Source: Chthoniobacteraceae bacterium
Lineage (GTDB): Bacteria; Verrucomicrobiota; Verrucomicrobiia; Chthoniobacterales; Chthoniobacteraceae
Assembly: GCA_028293625.1 (NCBI GenBank)
Contig: JAQGOL010000030.1
Coordinates: 668,566 to 732,565 of the forward strand
Reading direction: 5' to 3'
DNA: 64,000 nt
Both the position numbers and the translations under genes were made by a program. This document shows, in pieces, positions 30,240 through 39,236 of this stretch; position 1 is the first letter of the stretch; the number at the start of each line of letters is the position of its first letter. The notes beneath the pieces are model-generated. The model worked only from the letters and a program-made list of their open reading frames with translations, did not search any database and was not told the DNA's origin.

Positions 30240-31091
30240 ATGCGCTTCCTTCTAATCTTTCTTTCCCTTGCAGCGGGCTCAATCCACGCGGAAACCCAAA
30301 GCGCGCTCGACGCTCTGAAGCTTTTGCCCAAAAACGCGGCCAAAAGACTGGCCCGCATTGAAGCGCGGGAAGGAACTCCCGGTCCTGAACAGTGGCATTT
30401 TGTTGTTTACGATCCGGAAACCGCCAACGGACTGCGTGAATACGTGGTGGCGGGCAAACAGATCGTTGCAACACGCGATATTTCCCAATTTGCCGAAACG
30501 CTTCAGCCAGGCGATGTCATCGGGGCGCGCGCGTTGAAAATTGATTCAGGCAAGCTGGCCGGGATGGCGGAAAAGTATGCGCTCGCCAACAATGTAACCA
30601 TCGCCTCGGTCAACTATGAAATGCATAAGGAAGGCCAGGCGGCAGCTCCGTTTTGGGCGGTAACCTGCCTTGATGCCAATGGAGATGAACTCGGAGCGCT
30701 CCTTGTTTCAGCCGATGCCGGCAAGATCATATCACGCACCGGCTTTCCCGTTGAGCCCCAGAACAACGTCGTCTCAAAGCGTGGACGGAAAACCGAGGAA
30801 CAGATCAGGCGAAGCGACGCAGCCGCCTTGGATGAAGAGGTGCCTGGTCCGGAACAGGTTGAGACGACCAGACCGGAAGGAATCGCAGTAACGCGTCAGG
30901 AGCGGGTTGAAGTGACTCGCGAAGAAGAGCTCCCTCGTGAGCGGCCCCCTGAACGGGAACGCTCGACCGTTGTGATACGCCATCGATCCACCACTTCAAA
31001 CGAACGCGCGGTGGTTCCGAGCGTTCCAACGGTTGTCAGGAAAGTGACCAAACCCGTGCGCCGCATCGTGCGCAGCTTACTCCCATTTTAA
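30240..31091 (+). CDS. secreted hypothetical protein with basic-acidic C-terminal tail
   Basis: A 283-residue protein. The ATG at 30240 precedes a good signal peptide (MRFLLIFLSLAAGSIHA); an ATG at 30213 is in frame. The folded part (about 20-180) has strands and helices with DPETANGLREYVV and TCLDANGDELGALLVSADAGKI, reminiscent of PepSY-like units but too weak to call. Residues about 190-283 are low-complexity and rich in E, R, P and T, probably disordered and possibly binding cell wall or nucleic acid. I do not recognise a family. Confidence 0.6.
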   Translation: MRFLLIFLSLAAGSIHAETQSALDALKLLPKNAAKRLARIEAREGTPGPEQWHFVVYDPETANGLREYVVAGKQIVATRDISQFAETLQPGDVIGARALKIDSGKLAGMAEKYALANNVTIASVNYEMHKEGQAAAPFWAVTCLDANGDELGALLVSADAGKIISRTGFPVEPQNNVVSKRGRKTEEQIRRSDAAALDEEVPGPEQVETTRPEGIAVTRQERVEVTREEELPRERPPERERSTVVIRHRSTTSNERAVVPSVPTVVRKVTKPVRRIVRSLLPF

Positions 31092-31190
31092 GTATCCGGA
31101 ACGGATTTGGCTCTTTTTCGAAAAGGCGGAACTATCCCCGGATTTAAAGGGAGCGGCGGCGGCTCCAATCACGATCTGTAGGAAACCCCT

Positions 31191-31397
31191 ATGAGACTCC
31201 TCGCTTACATTATCGGCTTCCTAATTCTAATCGCTGGTCTTGCCTGGGGCGCCATCGAACTCGGCGCTCCCGTCCTTTATGTGGAGATTGGATCAGTCAT
31301 CCTGCTTGGCCTTGGGATCATTCTCGGGGCAAGCCGCACGCGAAATTATCATAATCAAGGCGACGTCACTGTGATTCGTGATGACGACCGTGTGTAG
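31191..31397 (+). CDS. small membrane protein, two hydrophobic segments
   Basis: A 68-residue protein with two hydrophobic stretches (LLAYIIGFLILIAGLAWGAI; VLYVEIGSVILLGLGIILGA) and a polar tail with HNQGDVTVIRDDD. A weak AGGAAA lies 9 bases before the ATG. Probably a small inner-membrane protein, function unknown. It stands alone between the secreted hypothetical gene and an SDR gene on the same strand. Confidence 0.55.
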   Translation: MRLLAYIIGFLILIAGLAWGAIELGAPVLYVEIGSVILLGLGIILGASRTRNYHNQGDVTVIRDDDRV

Positions 31398-31453
31398 AGC
31401 ATCCCTTTTTCAGGGTTAGCAGCCAGCCTTGAAGCGTTTCACGATTTAAAATT

Positions 31454-32290
31454 ATGAATTCTGAAACCACCCTTATTACTGGAGCTTCAAGCGGCATCGG
31501 TTTGCATCTCGCCCACGAGTTCGCAAAGAACGGCCATCCTTTGGTGCTCGTTGCCCCGGTGGAAAGCGAGCTGCGTGCGGTGGCGGATGAAATCACTTCC
31601 AAATTCGGCGTCACCGTCCTGGTAATTGCCAAAGACCTTGAACTGCCAAACTCCGCGGCTGAAATATTTGATCGCCTGCAAGGTGAAAACGTTGCGGTTG
31701 AAATTCTGGTTAATAATGCCGGACACGGCTTCCGCGGCAAATCATGGCAGATCCCCATTGAGGACGATTTGTCAGTCATCCGGCTGAACATCGAGGCAGT
31801 GCTCAGGCTGACCAAGTTGTTCATTGAACCGATGCTGCGCCGTGGCCGGGGACGTATTTTGAATACCGCATCAGTGGCTGGATTTGAGCCTGGTCCATTG
31901 CTCGCTGTCTACCATGCCAGCAAAGCATTCGTTCTCTCCTGGAGTGAGGCGCTCGCGGTCGAATTGGAAGGAACCGGCCTGACGGTCACCGCACTTTGCC
32001 CGGGCCCGACGGATACCGATTTTTTCCCAAAGGCAGGCATGATGGAAACGCGTGCCTTTCAAAGCGCAAGCGTGTCGGCGCCACAGGATGTGGCAAAAGC
32101 CGGATATGAAGGGTTAATGAAAAAAGAGCTCTTCATTGTTCCAGGCGGAATGAACAAGGCATTGGTCGCCGCCCGCCGGCTCCTCTCCGAGGGCGCCCAG
32201 GCAAGGCTCAACCAGAAGTTTTACGAGGAGGTTCCCGCCGGGGAGGCAACACGGGAACGCGGTGAGTTCGAGAACACGGTCAAGGAATAG
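31454..32290 (+). CDS. SDR family oxidoreductase
   Basis: A classical short-chain dehydrogenase/reductase of 278 residues. TGASSGIG at 9-16 is the nucleotide-binding loop, LVNNAG the central motif, and TASVAG...YHASK gives the Ser-Tyr-Lys catalytic residues; CPGPTDTDF follows as usual. Resembles the DltE/YdfG-type group acting on unknown carbonyl or hydroxyl substrates. The normal aspartate or arginine after beta-2 is replaced around VAPVESEL, leaving NAD/NADP preference unclear. The C-terminal 40 residues are charged and may be flexible. Confidence 0.85.
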   Translation: MNSETTLITGASSGIGLHLAHEFAKNGHPLVLVAPVESELRAVADEITSKFGVTVLVIAKDLELPNSAAEIFDRLQGENVAVEILVNNAGHGFRGKSWQIPIEDDLSVIRLNIEAVLRLTKLFIEPMLRRGRGRILNTASVAGFEPGPLLAVYHASKAFVLSWSEALAVELEGTGLTVTALCPGPTDTDFFPKAGMMETRAFQSASVSAPQDVAKAGYEGLMKKELFIVPGGMNKALVAARRLLSEGAQARLNQKFYEEVPAGEATRERGEFENTVKE

Positions 32291-32420
32291 ACACGATGAC
32301 GCGTGGCGGGCCGGATGCTGGAAAGAGGCAGCGTGGATAAAACTTTGCCAAGCTGAAGGGTAAGCAGCCGAAAAGAAGATCGACCTTCAGGAAAGCTGAT
32401 GCCATTTCTGCTCACCCTTT

Positions 32421-32849
32421 ATGAGTTCAGATAGCATCCTTAACCGCCGGTTCGTGACGGAGTCGGAGAAAATCGACATTCAATCGCCGTGGACCTTGGA
32501 GGAATGGCTTTGCCGCTCCGACATCGTCAACAACGAGCATTTAATGCTTGTGCGGGCAAATATGGAGCCTGGCAAAGATCATCCTTTCCATAAACATCCC
32601 ACGCGCGAAGAGATCATCTACGTGGTGAGCGGCCGCGCTGAACAGTGGGTGGGAGAGACCAAGCGCATCCTTAGTGCCGGGGAGATGGCATTTATCCCGA
32701 TGGGCGAAGTCCATGGCACATACAATCCATTCCCGGAAAAACTCGTCTTCCTCGCTATTCTCTCTCCGGCCAACGCGGAAGAACCCGGTATTGTCGATGT
32801 TTCCGCGGAAGAACCGTGGTTTTCCCTAAAACCGGCGACGGTGGCCTAA
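32421..32849 (+). CDS. cupin domain protein
   Basis: A 142-residue single-domain cupin. The first motif is visible in H-P-F-H-K-H-P-T-R-E-E-I-I-Y-V-V-S-G-R (metal ligands His, His, Glu) and the second in MAFIPMGEVHGTYNP. Likely binds a divalent metal in the cytoplasm; no signal peptide. The reaction cannot be inferred. It is 130 bases after the SDR gene on the same strand and convergent with the metallopeptidase-like gene. Confidence 0.8.
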   Translation: MSSDSILNRRFVTESEKIDIQSPWTLEEWLCRSDIVNNEHLMLVRANMEPGKDHPFHKHPTREEIIYVVSGRAEQWVGETKRILSAGEMAFIPMGEVHGTYNPFPEKLVFLAILSPANAEEPGIVDVSAEEPWFSLKPATVA

Positions 32850-33011
32850 AGCCTCGCACTCAGCCGTTGCTTGCTTTTGCCCATCCTTCCTTCGGCGTGA
32901 CACCCGCTATTGGGAAGCGGAATCGGGTTACCAGAGCGGCGCATCTCCTCAAGAGGCGTCTGGATCGTTCCGATTCTGAGCTCAACCGTGTCGCCTATCC
33001 TCGATGGCAAA

Positions 33012-35066
33012 CTACGGAATGGGCGTTAGGGCTACCGGGAAGCTCAGTGTTGATGAGTCAAGATAGAATCCATTCGCGCGCTTTTGCTTTTGTAAAAAGA
33101 CGCCGGCAAACTTTCGGCGAGCTCCGGCGTTATCGCGGAAGCTGCCTGTAAAGAGACCTGTCTTCGGAGTAATAAGGAGGCTCAGCGTGCTTTGACTTAC
33201 AGGGGTTTCCTGAACGCGATTCCTCTCACTGACGATTGCCGTCGCGCGGATCAACCCGAGAGTGACATCCATCCCGCCCGCATTTGCCTCCAACGCACTT
33301 AACACACGGGCACCAGTGGCCGGCTTTATCCACCGGCTTCCAACAGTCGTCAGCCGAGTGATGAAGCCGCTATTCCAAGGAACATTTTTGATTGAGCCGG
33401 CTCGTGACCAAAGCAGATCGCCTTCTACTTCAGCATCGGGAAATGCCAGGGTTCCCGACAAGGAAGCTTTCCCCGCGAGGAGCGGCTCACTGAGGGTGAG
33501 TTGGTTTTCATCATTCAGCGGCACGGTAAATAGCAGTGGCGTCCCATCGGCCAGCTTGCCGGCGATGCGCGCCGCGCCTTGAAGATCGACGCTCATAAGG
33601 GCATATCCACTTCCCTGGGGAGGCAAGGGGAATAAAGCGGGGACTTCGGCCGGAAAAGCTATGGTATAGGCGCCGGTCAGCGGAGTAGGAGTTAGCTTGT
33701 TATAGACGGGCAGTTTTCGGCCGCCGAAAGTAAGGCTCGCGTTATTGGTTGTCAGACTCCCGCTCAGCGCGCCGGTCTGCAGGTCTTCACGCAGGCTTAT
33801 CTGCGCCGTATTTTGAGGAGCAGGCAGACCTGTCTTTACCGTCGCGGAGTAATATCCATGAAGATCGAACTTTCCCTTGAGTGCGATCTTTCGCCCGTTC
33901 AGGAGAAGCGAGCCACTGAAGGCGCCAAACTCATTGGCACTCAGGCGCCATGTCCCGTTTGGCTGCCAATTCATTCCGTTGGTGAAGACGCCATAGAAGG
34001 AACCAACCCCGTTCAGGAACGGAGAAACAATGAAGTTCGCCTGAATAGTCAGGCCATCGCGCATTACCACGGAAAGCGGATTGGCGGTGGACGCGACGTC
34101 ACCTGTCCATGAAGAAAAGACGTAGCCCGGCTTCGGCGTTGCCTGAATAAGAAGCTTGCTGCCGACTACCTGGGTTGTGCTCCCTCGATAAGCGACTGCA
34201 ACGGTCCCGCGCGAAGAGTCGCCGGTTGCGACCGACAATGTTCCAAATTCTTCCGTGGACGGAAGGAGTGGAGTGCCATATCCGATGTCCTGCAGGATCG
34301 CGAATTCCAGGTTCGAAAAGCGGGTCCGGGTTTGATAATGCAAAGCAGGATCCATGGTTAAGAAGGACGCTTCAAACTGAAGATCAGCTTCCAGGTGGGA
34401 ATCATCGTCGCTGAGCGGGACCGGTCCTCCATAAACGCTGAGCGCGTGACTGCCTATAAATAGCCCGGCGGCCGAAGTGTGGGCGGCAAAAGCGTTGACG
34501 CTCGCGTTAAATCCAAGCAGGTGGGCGATTTCGTGCTGGGCGCAGCTGAAGAAATCGGAGCTTTGGCTAAACGGTTCGACTGTCCGGGGATCGGGATCAA
34601 AATACCAGTCGTTGGTGGAATCAAAAGTGATACTGCCGCCGAGCGGCTCATAATGAGTGACCGAATCCTTCGAGTCGAACAGACTGAGCCATGCGGCACT
34701 GCCCGAAGCGGAGTAGCCGATGCCCTGCGCCTCGCCGGCCGTGATCCCTGGTAAATCGCGCGCCCCGACATAGATCGTCAGGATATTGGCGGCAATCGTT
34801 GGATTTGATAGGTTGACCGTCGCACCGGTCGCCGGATTGCTAAAAGCCACATCCCACAAATCCGATCCGCTTGGCGTGACCGGCAAAAGGGTGGTGGTGG
34901 TGAGCCGGCTGGTGAAAACGTTGGCCGCAGCTGTCAGGAGCGCCCTGCGCCCGACGTTGGGGCCGGAAAAAAATCCTGTGTCATACGAATAATCGAACTG
35001 AATGGTAAACGCGCCATGAGCAGTGATCGAGCATGCGGTCAATATCAGGAGGGTGCGTTTGATCAT
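33012..35066 (-). CDS. secreted metallopeptidase-like protein with verrucomicrobial C-terminal module
   Basis: The start at 35066 gives a signal peptide (MIKRTLLILTACSITAHGA) and 684 residues; an ATG at 35120 is in frame. HEIAHLLGF carries the HExxHxxG zinc-peptidase signature, preceded by FSQSSDFFSCAQ. In HExxHxxGxxH the third His position holds Ala, so zinc coordination may differ, as in the NF038122-type group, or be lost. Then an InlB-like unit (GYVFSSWTG) and a 350-residue C-terminal region shared in layout with the protein at 280-5274 (…TPKTGLFTGSF, FYLDSSTLS). A hairpin repeat lies about 70 bases upstream. Confidence 0.8.
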   Translation of the reverse strand: MIKRTLLILTACSITAHGAFTIQFDYSYDTGFFSGPNVGRRALLTAAANVFTSRLTTTTLLPVTPSGSDLWDVAFSNPATGATVNLSNPTIAANILTIYVGARDLPGITAGEAQGIGYSASGSAAWLSLFDSKDSVTHYEPLGGSITFDSTNDWYFDPDPRTVEPFSQSSDFFSCAQHEIAHLLGFNASVNAFAAHTSAAGLFIGSHALSVYGGPVPLSDDDSHLEADLQFEASFLTMDPALHYQTRTRFSNLEFAILQDIGYGTPLLPSTEEFGTLSVATGDSSRGTVAVAYRGSTTQVVGSKLLIQATPKPGYVFSSWTGDVASTANPLSVVMRDGLTIQANFIVSPFLNGVGSFYGVFTNGMNWQPNGTWRLSANEFGAFSGSLLLNGRKIALKGKFDLHGYYSATVKTGLPAPQNTAQISLREDLQTGALSGSLTTNNASLTFGGRKLPVYNKLTPTPLTGAYTIAFPAEVPALFPLPPQGSGYALMSVDLQGAARIAGKLADGTPLLFTVPLNDENQLTLSEPLLAGKASLSGTLAFPDAEVEGDLLWSRAGSIKNVPWNSGFITRLTTVGSRWIKPATGARVLSALEANAGGMDVTLGLIRATAIVSERNRVQETPVSQSTLSLLITPKTGLFTGSFRDNAGARRKFAGVFLQKQKRANGFYLDSSTLSFPVALTPIP

Positions 35067-35135
35067 GGAACTAACTTGAGCAAAGCAGAGCGTATACCAG
35101 ATAGTCTGTCGCCACTCCAATCCCCTGCCGATCCC

Positions 35136-35192
35136 CTCTTAATCGAAATCGTAATCTCCCTGTGTCCGGAGGATTAAGATTAAGATTAAGAG
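35136..35192. repeat. TTAATC/GATTAA hairpin element, copy A
   Basis: CTCTTAATC (35136-35144) pairs with GATTAAGAG (35184-35192); inner arms repeat TAATC and GATTAA imperfectly around a short CTGTGTCCGG centre. The same vocabulary and outer arms recur at 59691-59789. It lies between the GH75-like gene and the metallopeptidase-like gene. Confidence 0.75.
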
Positions 35193-35252
35193 AGTGGGCT
35201 TCTTCCGGAAGAGAGATCCAATGGGCGGCCGGCCCCATTTTGGAAGTAAGCG

Positions 35253-36596
35253 CTAAGGAACGGGTAGCGGGGTGGCCGCCGGCGGCACGGGGACCGGCGT
35301 TGCGGGCGCCGCGGGGATGGGCGCAGCGGGTACGGGGGGCGTGGGGGCGGGTGGCGCCGGCGGCGGAGGGGGAAGCTTCGGTTTAATCAGGTCGGCCCAG
35401 GTAAAAAGGTCGCCGGTATAACCGCCTATCTCAGCCAGGAGCTGCGCGCAGCGGTCATGCCATTTGAGAAGATCGGGCGCATCGAAGGGCTTATCGGCGG
35501 AGCCGGGGAAGATTAGGTAGCTTACCTTAAGGTCGCTTACGGCCCGATTATTGGAATTCGAACGCGCATTCAGCTGCTGGCAGATGCGGGTAGAGCCTTC
35601 GCCCGATTTATACGCCGGACCAACATCGCCCACGATCGCCGGGTACAGCGTGCCGCCAAAGATCACCACGCAGTAGTCGCCCACTGATGGAGCGAAAGGT
35701 CCCTTGTTTTTCCCGAACATCGAGCCGGGCAGGACAATATAAGGATCAGTGGAAGCGACCAGATAACTGTATTTCCTAAGATCCGAAACCTCGGAGCGAA
35801 GCCGGTTTAGGGTTTCCTTTAACTCGCGGCTGCGTCCCGGCGTGGCGAGGGCAAGTTCCTGTTCGTATTGTTTGATCCGCACCTCGCGCGGAGTAGTGAA
35901 CGAGTTGGGCAGCTCGCTTTTTTTGCTCCATTTATAACTGGTGAACGGCTGGAAAGTAACTGAGGAGCCGTCTACTTCGGGGACGCGGTCGCTGTCAGAG
36001 CCGTCCTCGTCGACATCCATGTCGGACTGAATAAAGAGCGTGCGCCGCTTGGTAAGCGGGTCCTGAAGTTCAAGCACAGTCTCCGTGTCGAAGAAATTGT
36101 GCCGGGTAAGCAGGTTATCGAGCCGATTCAGGCTGGCTTGCAGATTGGCGACTTTGAGCCGGTAAAGATCGTCGTAAAAAGGCGAGATTTTGGCTGAGTC
36201 AAGCAACGCAGGCAGCCCTGGCAAAAGCGTGGGAAGCTGGGCGTTAAGGCTGACGATCTGGGTGAGATCCTTGTGCGGCTTTGGCACCTTTACCTTCACA
36301 CGCAATTCCGCGGCATAACTCGAAGGATCATTCCGGTCGGCAGTGGCGCTGGTGCCGACTTCAGTCTCCAAAAAGACTTTGTATTGCATGCCGTTGAAGA
36401 TCTTGCCCGTTTCGAGCCGCTTGTTTGGAACATAGGGCGGCGGGGGCGGAGTCGGAGCCGGTTCAGGCACAGGAACCGGCGTTGCCGGCACCAATAGCTT
36501 CTCCGGGGAAGGAAGTATCGGCACGGAGCGTGGACAGCTCTTGAGAATAAACGCCAGCGCCGCCGCCAGAACCATGAGGATAAAAAAACGCTTCAT
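35253..36596 (-). CDS. GH75-like chitosanase with proline-rich flanks
   Basis: A 447-residue exported protein (hydrophobic N-terminus, residues 4-18). Matches the fungal/bacterial GH75 chitosanase fold: SDMDVDEDG (191-199), YIVLPG (286-291), then GDYCVVIFGG and GDVGPAYKSGEGS, where D324 and E333 fit the family's catalytic Asp and Glu. Predicted to hydrolyse chitosan or related glucosamine polymers. Proline-rich tracts flank the domain (38-57 and about 405-447) and could span an envelope layer. A charged helical insert (about 238-275) splits the catalytic domain. KSC near residue 21 is a poor lipobox. Confidence 0.7.
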   Translation of the reverse strand: MKRFFILMVLAAALAFILKSCPRSVPILPSPEKLLVPATPVPVPEPAPTPPPPPYVPNKRLETGKIFNGMQYKVFLETEVGTSATADRNDPSSYAAELRVKVKVPKPHKDLTQIVSLNAQLPTLLPGLPALLDSAKISPFYDDLYRLKVANLQASLNRLDNLLTRHNFFDTETVLELQDPLTKRRTLFIQSDMDVDEDGSDSDRVPEVDGSSVTFQPFTSYKWSKKSELPNSFTTPREVRIKQYEQELALATPGRSRELKETLNRLRSEVSDLRKYSYLVASTDPYIVLPGSMFGKNKGPFAPSVGDYCVVIFGGTLYPAIVGDVGPAYKSGEGSTRICQQLNARSNSNNRAVSDLKVSYLIFPGSADKPFDAPDLLKWHDRCAQLLAEIGGYTGDLFTWADLIKPKLPPPPPAPPAPTPPVPAAPIPAAPATPVPVPPAATPLPVP

Positions 36597-36632
36597 CTCG
36601 CAAAAGAGCCGCTTGCCCGGATCAAAAACCTT

Positions 36633-36941
36633 CTACTTCTGAACAAACCCAACGATCGCCACGATGATACCGATCACGCTCAGGAGCGCCAAAATGCCAG
36701 CCGGCCAGATCGCGCGCCCTTTCTTCAGATAAGTGGGCACGAATTTACCCGCGATCCCGATCGAACCGACCAGTGCCAGAATAAGTGCCGTGGTCGGTTG
36801 GGTGGGCAGCAGGTAACCGCCAGCCAGCACCAGTGCGCCAAGGATGCCGCCGGCAATCAACGAAATGATGCTTCCGGCCACCGCACCCTGCACTGCGGCC
36901 GCGATGGTAACGGCCCCGAACACGTAAAAGAAAATTTGCAT
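36633..36941 (-). CDS. TMEM14-like small membrane protein
   Basis: A 102-residue protein with four hydrophobic segments, rich in glycine and alanine (GSIISLIAGGILGALVLAGGYLL). Spacing and GS-x-x-SL-x-AG sequence match the TMEM14/UPF0136 family, known in eukaryotic organelles and various bacteria. The bacterial role is unknown. It follows no obvious operon partner; the GH75-like gene begins 36 bases farther along the same strand, so cotranscription is possible. Confidence 0.7.
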   Translation of the reverse strand: MQIFFYVFGAVTIAAAVQGAVAGSIISLIAGGILGALVLAGGYLLPTQPTTALILALVGSIGIAGKFVPTYLKKGRAIWPAGILALLSVIGIIVAIVGFVQK

Positions 36942-37071
36942 CCGCGTCTGATAGGGCGCGCAAGGTAAGAAGACAAGGGGATGGAGCGAGCCAGGAGACA
37001 GTTCAAGGGAGGAAATTTTTCTCGTGGAAATCGTCCGGGCCAGGACGCGCGCCTGCTTGCCACCAATGCCA

Positions 37072-37875
37072 TCACCTTTTTACTCCGGAGCGCATCCGCC
37101 GCAGGAGCGAGGCCGGCACCGAGGAAGCAAGCGTCATGATACCGTTGAGTTTCCAGCCGGGAATGACTCGGGCCCGATCACGTGCCACGGCGTCGAGTGC
37201 TTCCCGGACGACTTGTTCAAGCGGCACTTTCAGGAGGCCGGTTTTGCCGGAAGAACCGGAACCGACCGGCGGCGCGTCGGCGCGGTTGGCCACTTGGGAG
37301 AACTCCGTGTCAACAGGGCCGGGGCATACGGCCGTCACGGTGACTCCAGCGTCTTGAAGCTCGACCCTGAGCGCTTCAGAAAAACTGGTGACATACGCCT
37401 TGGTGGCGCCGTAGACGGCCATTTTTGGCATCGGCATCAAGCTTGCGATTGAACTGACGTTGAGAATGGCCCCCTGCCTGGCCGCGACAAGCTGTGGGAC
37501 AAACGCGTAGGTAAGCCGTGTCAAAGCCGTGATGTTCACGTCGATCATCGCCTTCACCTTTGCCCAATTGCTCTGGTCAAAAAGGCCGTGATCGCCGAGG
37601 CCGGCATTGTTGATAAGGAACGTCACACGCTCGCCGGTCGCCTCGATTCGTACCAGAAGTTCGCCGGTCGCCTCGTCATCGGCAAGGTCGGTTGTAAAAC
37701 AGTGGATTGCGAGACCGGGTCGCCCGAGCTCGACGCGGAGTTCCTCCAACCGATCGGTGCGGCGCGCCACCAGCAACAGACACTTGGCCTGGGGCGCAAG
37801 CTGGCGGGCGAGTTCCGTGCCAATGCCTGAGGAGGCGCCAGTGATAAGTGCGGTGCAATCTTTGAAGTTGATCAT
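37072..37875 (-). CDS. SDR family oxidoreductase, tandem copy 1
   Basis: A short-chain dehydrogenase of 267 residues from the ATG at 37875; an upstream in-frame ATG adds 36 non-conserved residues. TGASSGIG, FLINNAGLGDHG, SSIASLMP...YGATK and CPGPVDTEF are the NAD(P)-binding and catalytic motifs. The arginine after beta-2 (VARRTDRL) suggests NADPH. It aligns along its length with the next gene at 37934-38725, including the tail RARVIPGWKLNGIMTLASSVP, so the two arose by tandem duplication. Substrate unknown. Confidence 0.88.
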   Translation of the reverse strand: MINFKDCTALITGASSGIGTELARQLAPQAKCLLLVARRTDRLEELRVELGRPGLAIHCFTTDLADDEATGELLVRIEATGERVTFLINNAGLGDHGLFDQSNWAKVKAMIDVNITALTRLTYAFVPQLVAARQGAILNVSSIASLMPMPKMAVYGATKAYVTSFSEALRVELQDAGVTVTAVCPGPVDTEFSQVANRADAPPVGSGSSGKTGLLKVPLEQVVREALDAVARDRARVIPGWKLNGIMTLASSVPASLLRRMRSGVKR

Positions 37876-37933
37876 GCCCGCCAATCGCAGCAAACCGCAT
37901 CGGCGCGGGAGTAGCGTGCCCTGATTTATTGTA

Positions 37934-38725
37934 TCAGCGGTCTCTGCCGGGCAGGAAACGGCGCAGCACAAAAAGCGGCACAAGCGTCGCCAGCGTCATT
38001 ACCACAGCCACCAGCCAGCCGGGGATGATGCGCGCCCGGTCGCGTTGTACGGCCTGCAGAGCTTCCCGGGCGACCTGACCAACGGGCACCTTGAAGAACT
38101 CGGGGGTGTGGATCGTTTCATCCGGGTCGCCCCGCTCAGCAATGGCAAAAAACTCGGTATCGACCGGGCCGGGGCAAAGAGTGGTCACTGAGACACCGGT
38201 GCCACGGAGCTCGGCGCGGAGTCCTTCGGAAAAGCCGGTCACATACGCCTTTGTGGCGGCGTAGACCGAGAGTTTCGGGACCGGCATCAGGCTGGCGATC
38301 GAGCTGACATTTAAGATCGCGCCGTTTCCTCGGCGGATAAGGCCCGGCAGGAGCGCGTGGGTAAGCCGGGTCAACGCCGTGATATTGACATCGAGCATCG
38401 CCTTGATCCGCGACCAATCGCTCGCCTCGAACAAGCCATGGTCGCCGAGCCCGGCATTGTTGATCAGAAAATTGATCGTCTCACCAGTCGCCGCGATCTT
38501 TTTCAGCAGTTCGCTGATCGACGCTTCGTCGGCGAGATCGGCGCTGAGGCAATGAATGGCAAGTCCGGGCCGGTCGATGCGATTTTTAAATTCCTCAAGC
38601 CGCTCAATCCTGCGCGCCACCAGGATCAGGCTTTTCGCGTGCGGAGCGAGCTGGACGGCAAGTTCGGCGCCGATGCCCGAGGAAGCGCCTGTTATCAGAA
38701 CCGTGCAGCCCGTAAAATTGATCAT
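37934..38725 (-). CDS. SDR family oxidoreductase, tandem copy 2
   Basis: Paralog of the adjacent SDR: MINFTGCTVLITGASSGIG versus MINFKDCTALITGASSGIG at the N-terminus, the same FLINNAGLGDHGLF segment, SSIASLMPVPKLSVYAATK active site and CPGPVDTEF. VARRIERL suggests NADPH use. The C-terminal hydrophobic segment (VAVVMTLATLVPLFVL) may tether the enzyme to the membrane. The copies are separated by 58 bases and read the same way. Divergent from the cupin gene. Confidence 0.88.
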   Translation of the reverse strand: MINFTGCTVLITGASSGIGAELAVQLAPHAKSLILVARRIERLEEFKNRIDRPGLAIHCLSADLADEASISELLKKIAATGETINFLINNAGLGDHGLFEASDWSRIKAMLDVNITALTRLTHALLPGLIRRGNGAILNVSSIASLMPVPKLSVYAATKAYVTGFSEGLRAELRGTGVSVTTLCPGPVDTEFFAIAERGDPDETIHTPEFFKVPVGQVAREALQAVQRDRARIIPGWLVAVVMTLATLVPLFVLRRFLPGRDR

Positions 38726-38818
38726 GAATGGGACGTGTAAACGGGAGCGGCGCCAAAGTGGATGCAATTCCAGCGCCGGTTGCGATCGCGATAAGACGAT
38801 CAAAGGAAGCCGGCCTGA

Positions 38819-39232
38819 GTGCGGCAGGCGCAAATTGGCCTTGTCAGCCCCCTCCCCCTTTCCCTTGTGATCGCGTCCGTGACCATTTTAAACATTGCCG
38901 GGCAAACGCCGTTTACCACCAAGGACGGCTCGACTATTCGCAGCATCCTCGATCGCACCAACGCGCCTGTCGCCAACCAGAGCCTGGCCGAAGCGACCGT
39001 GCCCGAAGGGTGCGCCACACAGCGGCACTTTCATCAAGCCGCGGAGGAATTTTACTTCATCCTTAAAGGCTCCGGTTTGATGGAGATTGACGGGGAGGTA
39101 CGCCAGGTCGGGCCCGGCGATGCCATTCTGATTCCAGCCGGCGCCTGGCACACGATCACCGCCGCCAGCGCGCTGCGATTTCTCTGCTGCTGCGCCCCGC
39201 CTTATTCCCACGAAGACACGTATTTCGATTAA
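38819..39232 (+). CDS. cupin domain protein
   Basis: A small cupin. The core motif RHFHQAAEEFYFILKGSG supplies His-His-Glu ligands, and GDAILIPAGAWHTI the second motif with another His. The start is uncertain: the first ATG (38819) adds an unconserved hydrophobic leader, while GTG at 38879 gives a 117-residue cupin beginning VTILNIAGQTPF, which I prefer on family length. The stop is 4 bases from that of the convergent mlaD. The reaction is unknown. Confidence 0.78.
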   Translation: MRQAQIGLVSPLPLSLVIASVTILNIAGQTPFTTKDGSTIRSILDRTNAPVANQSLAEATVPEGCATQRHFHQAAEEFYFILKGSGLMEIDGEVRQVGPGDAILIPAGAWHTITAASALRFLCCCAPPYSHEDTYFD

Positions 39233-39236
39233 GCCA

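Noticed and set aside
31191-31397. Holin or toxin reading of the small membrane protein
   Set aside because: Two hydrophobic segments alone do not support it and no lysis or antitoxin gene is nearby.
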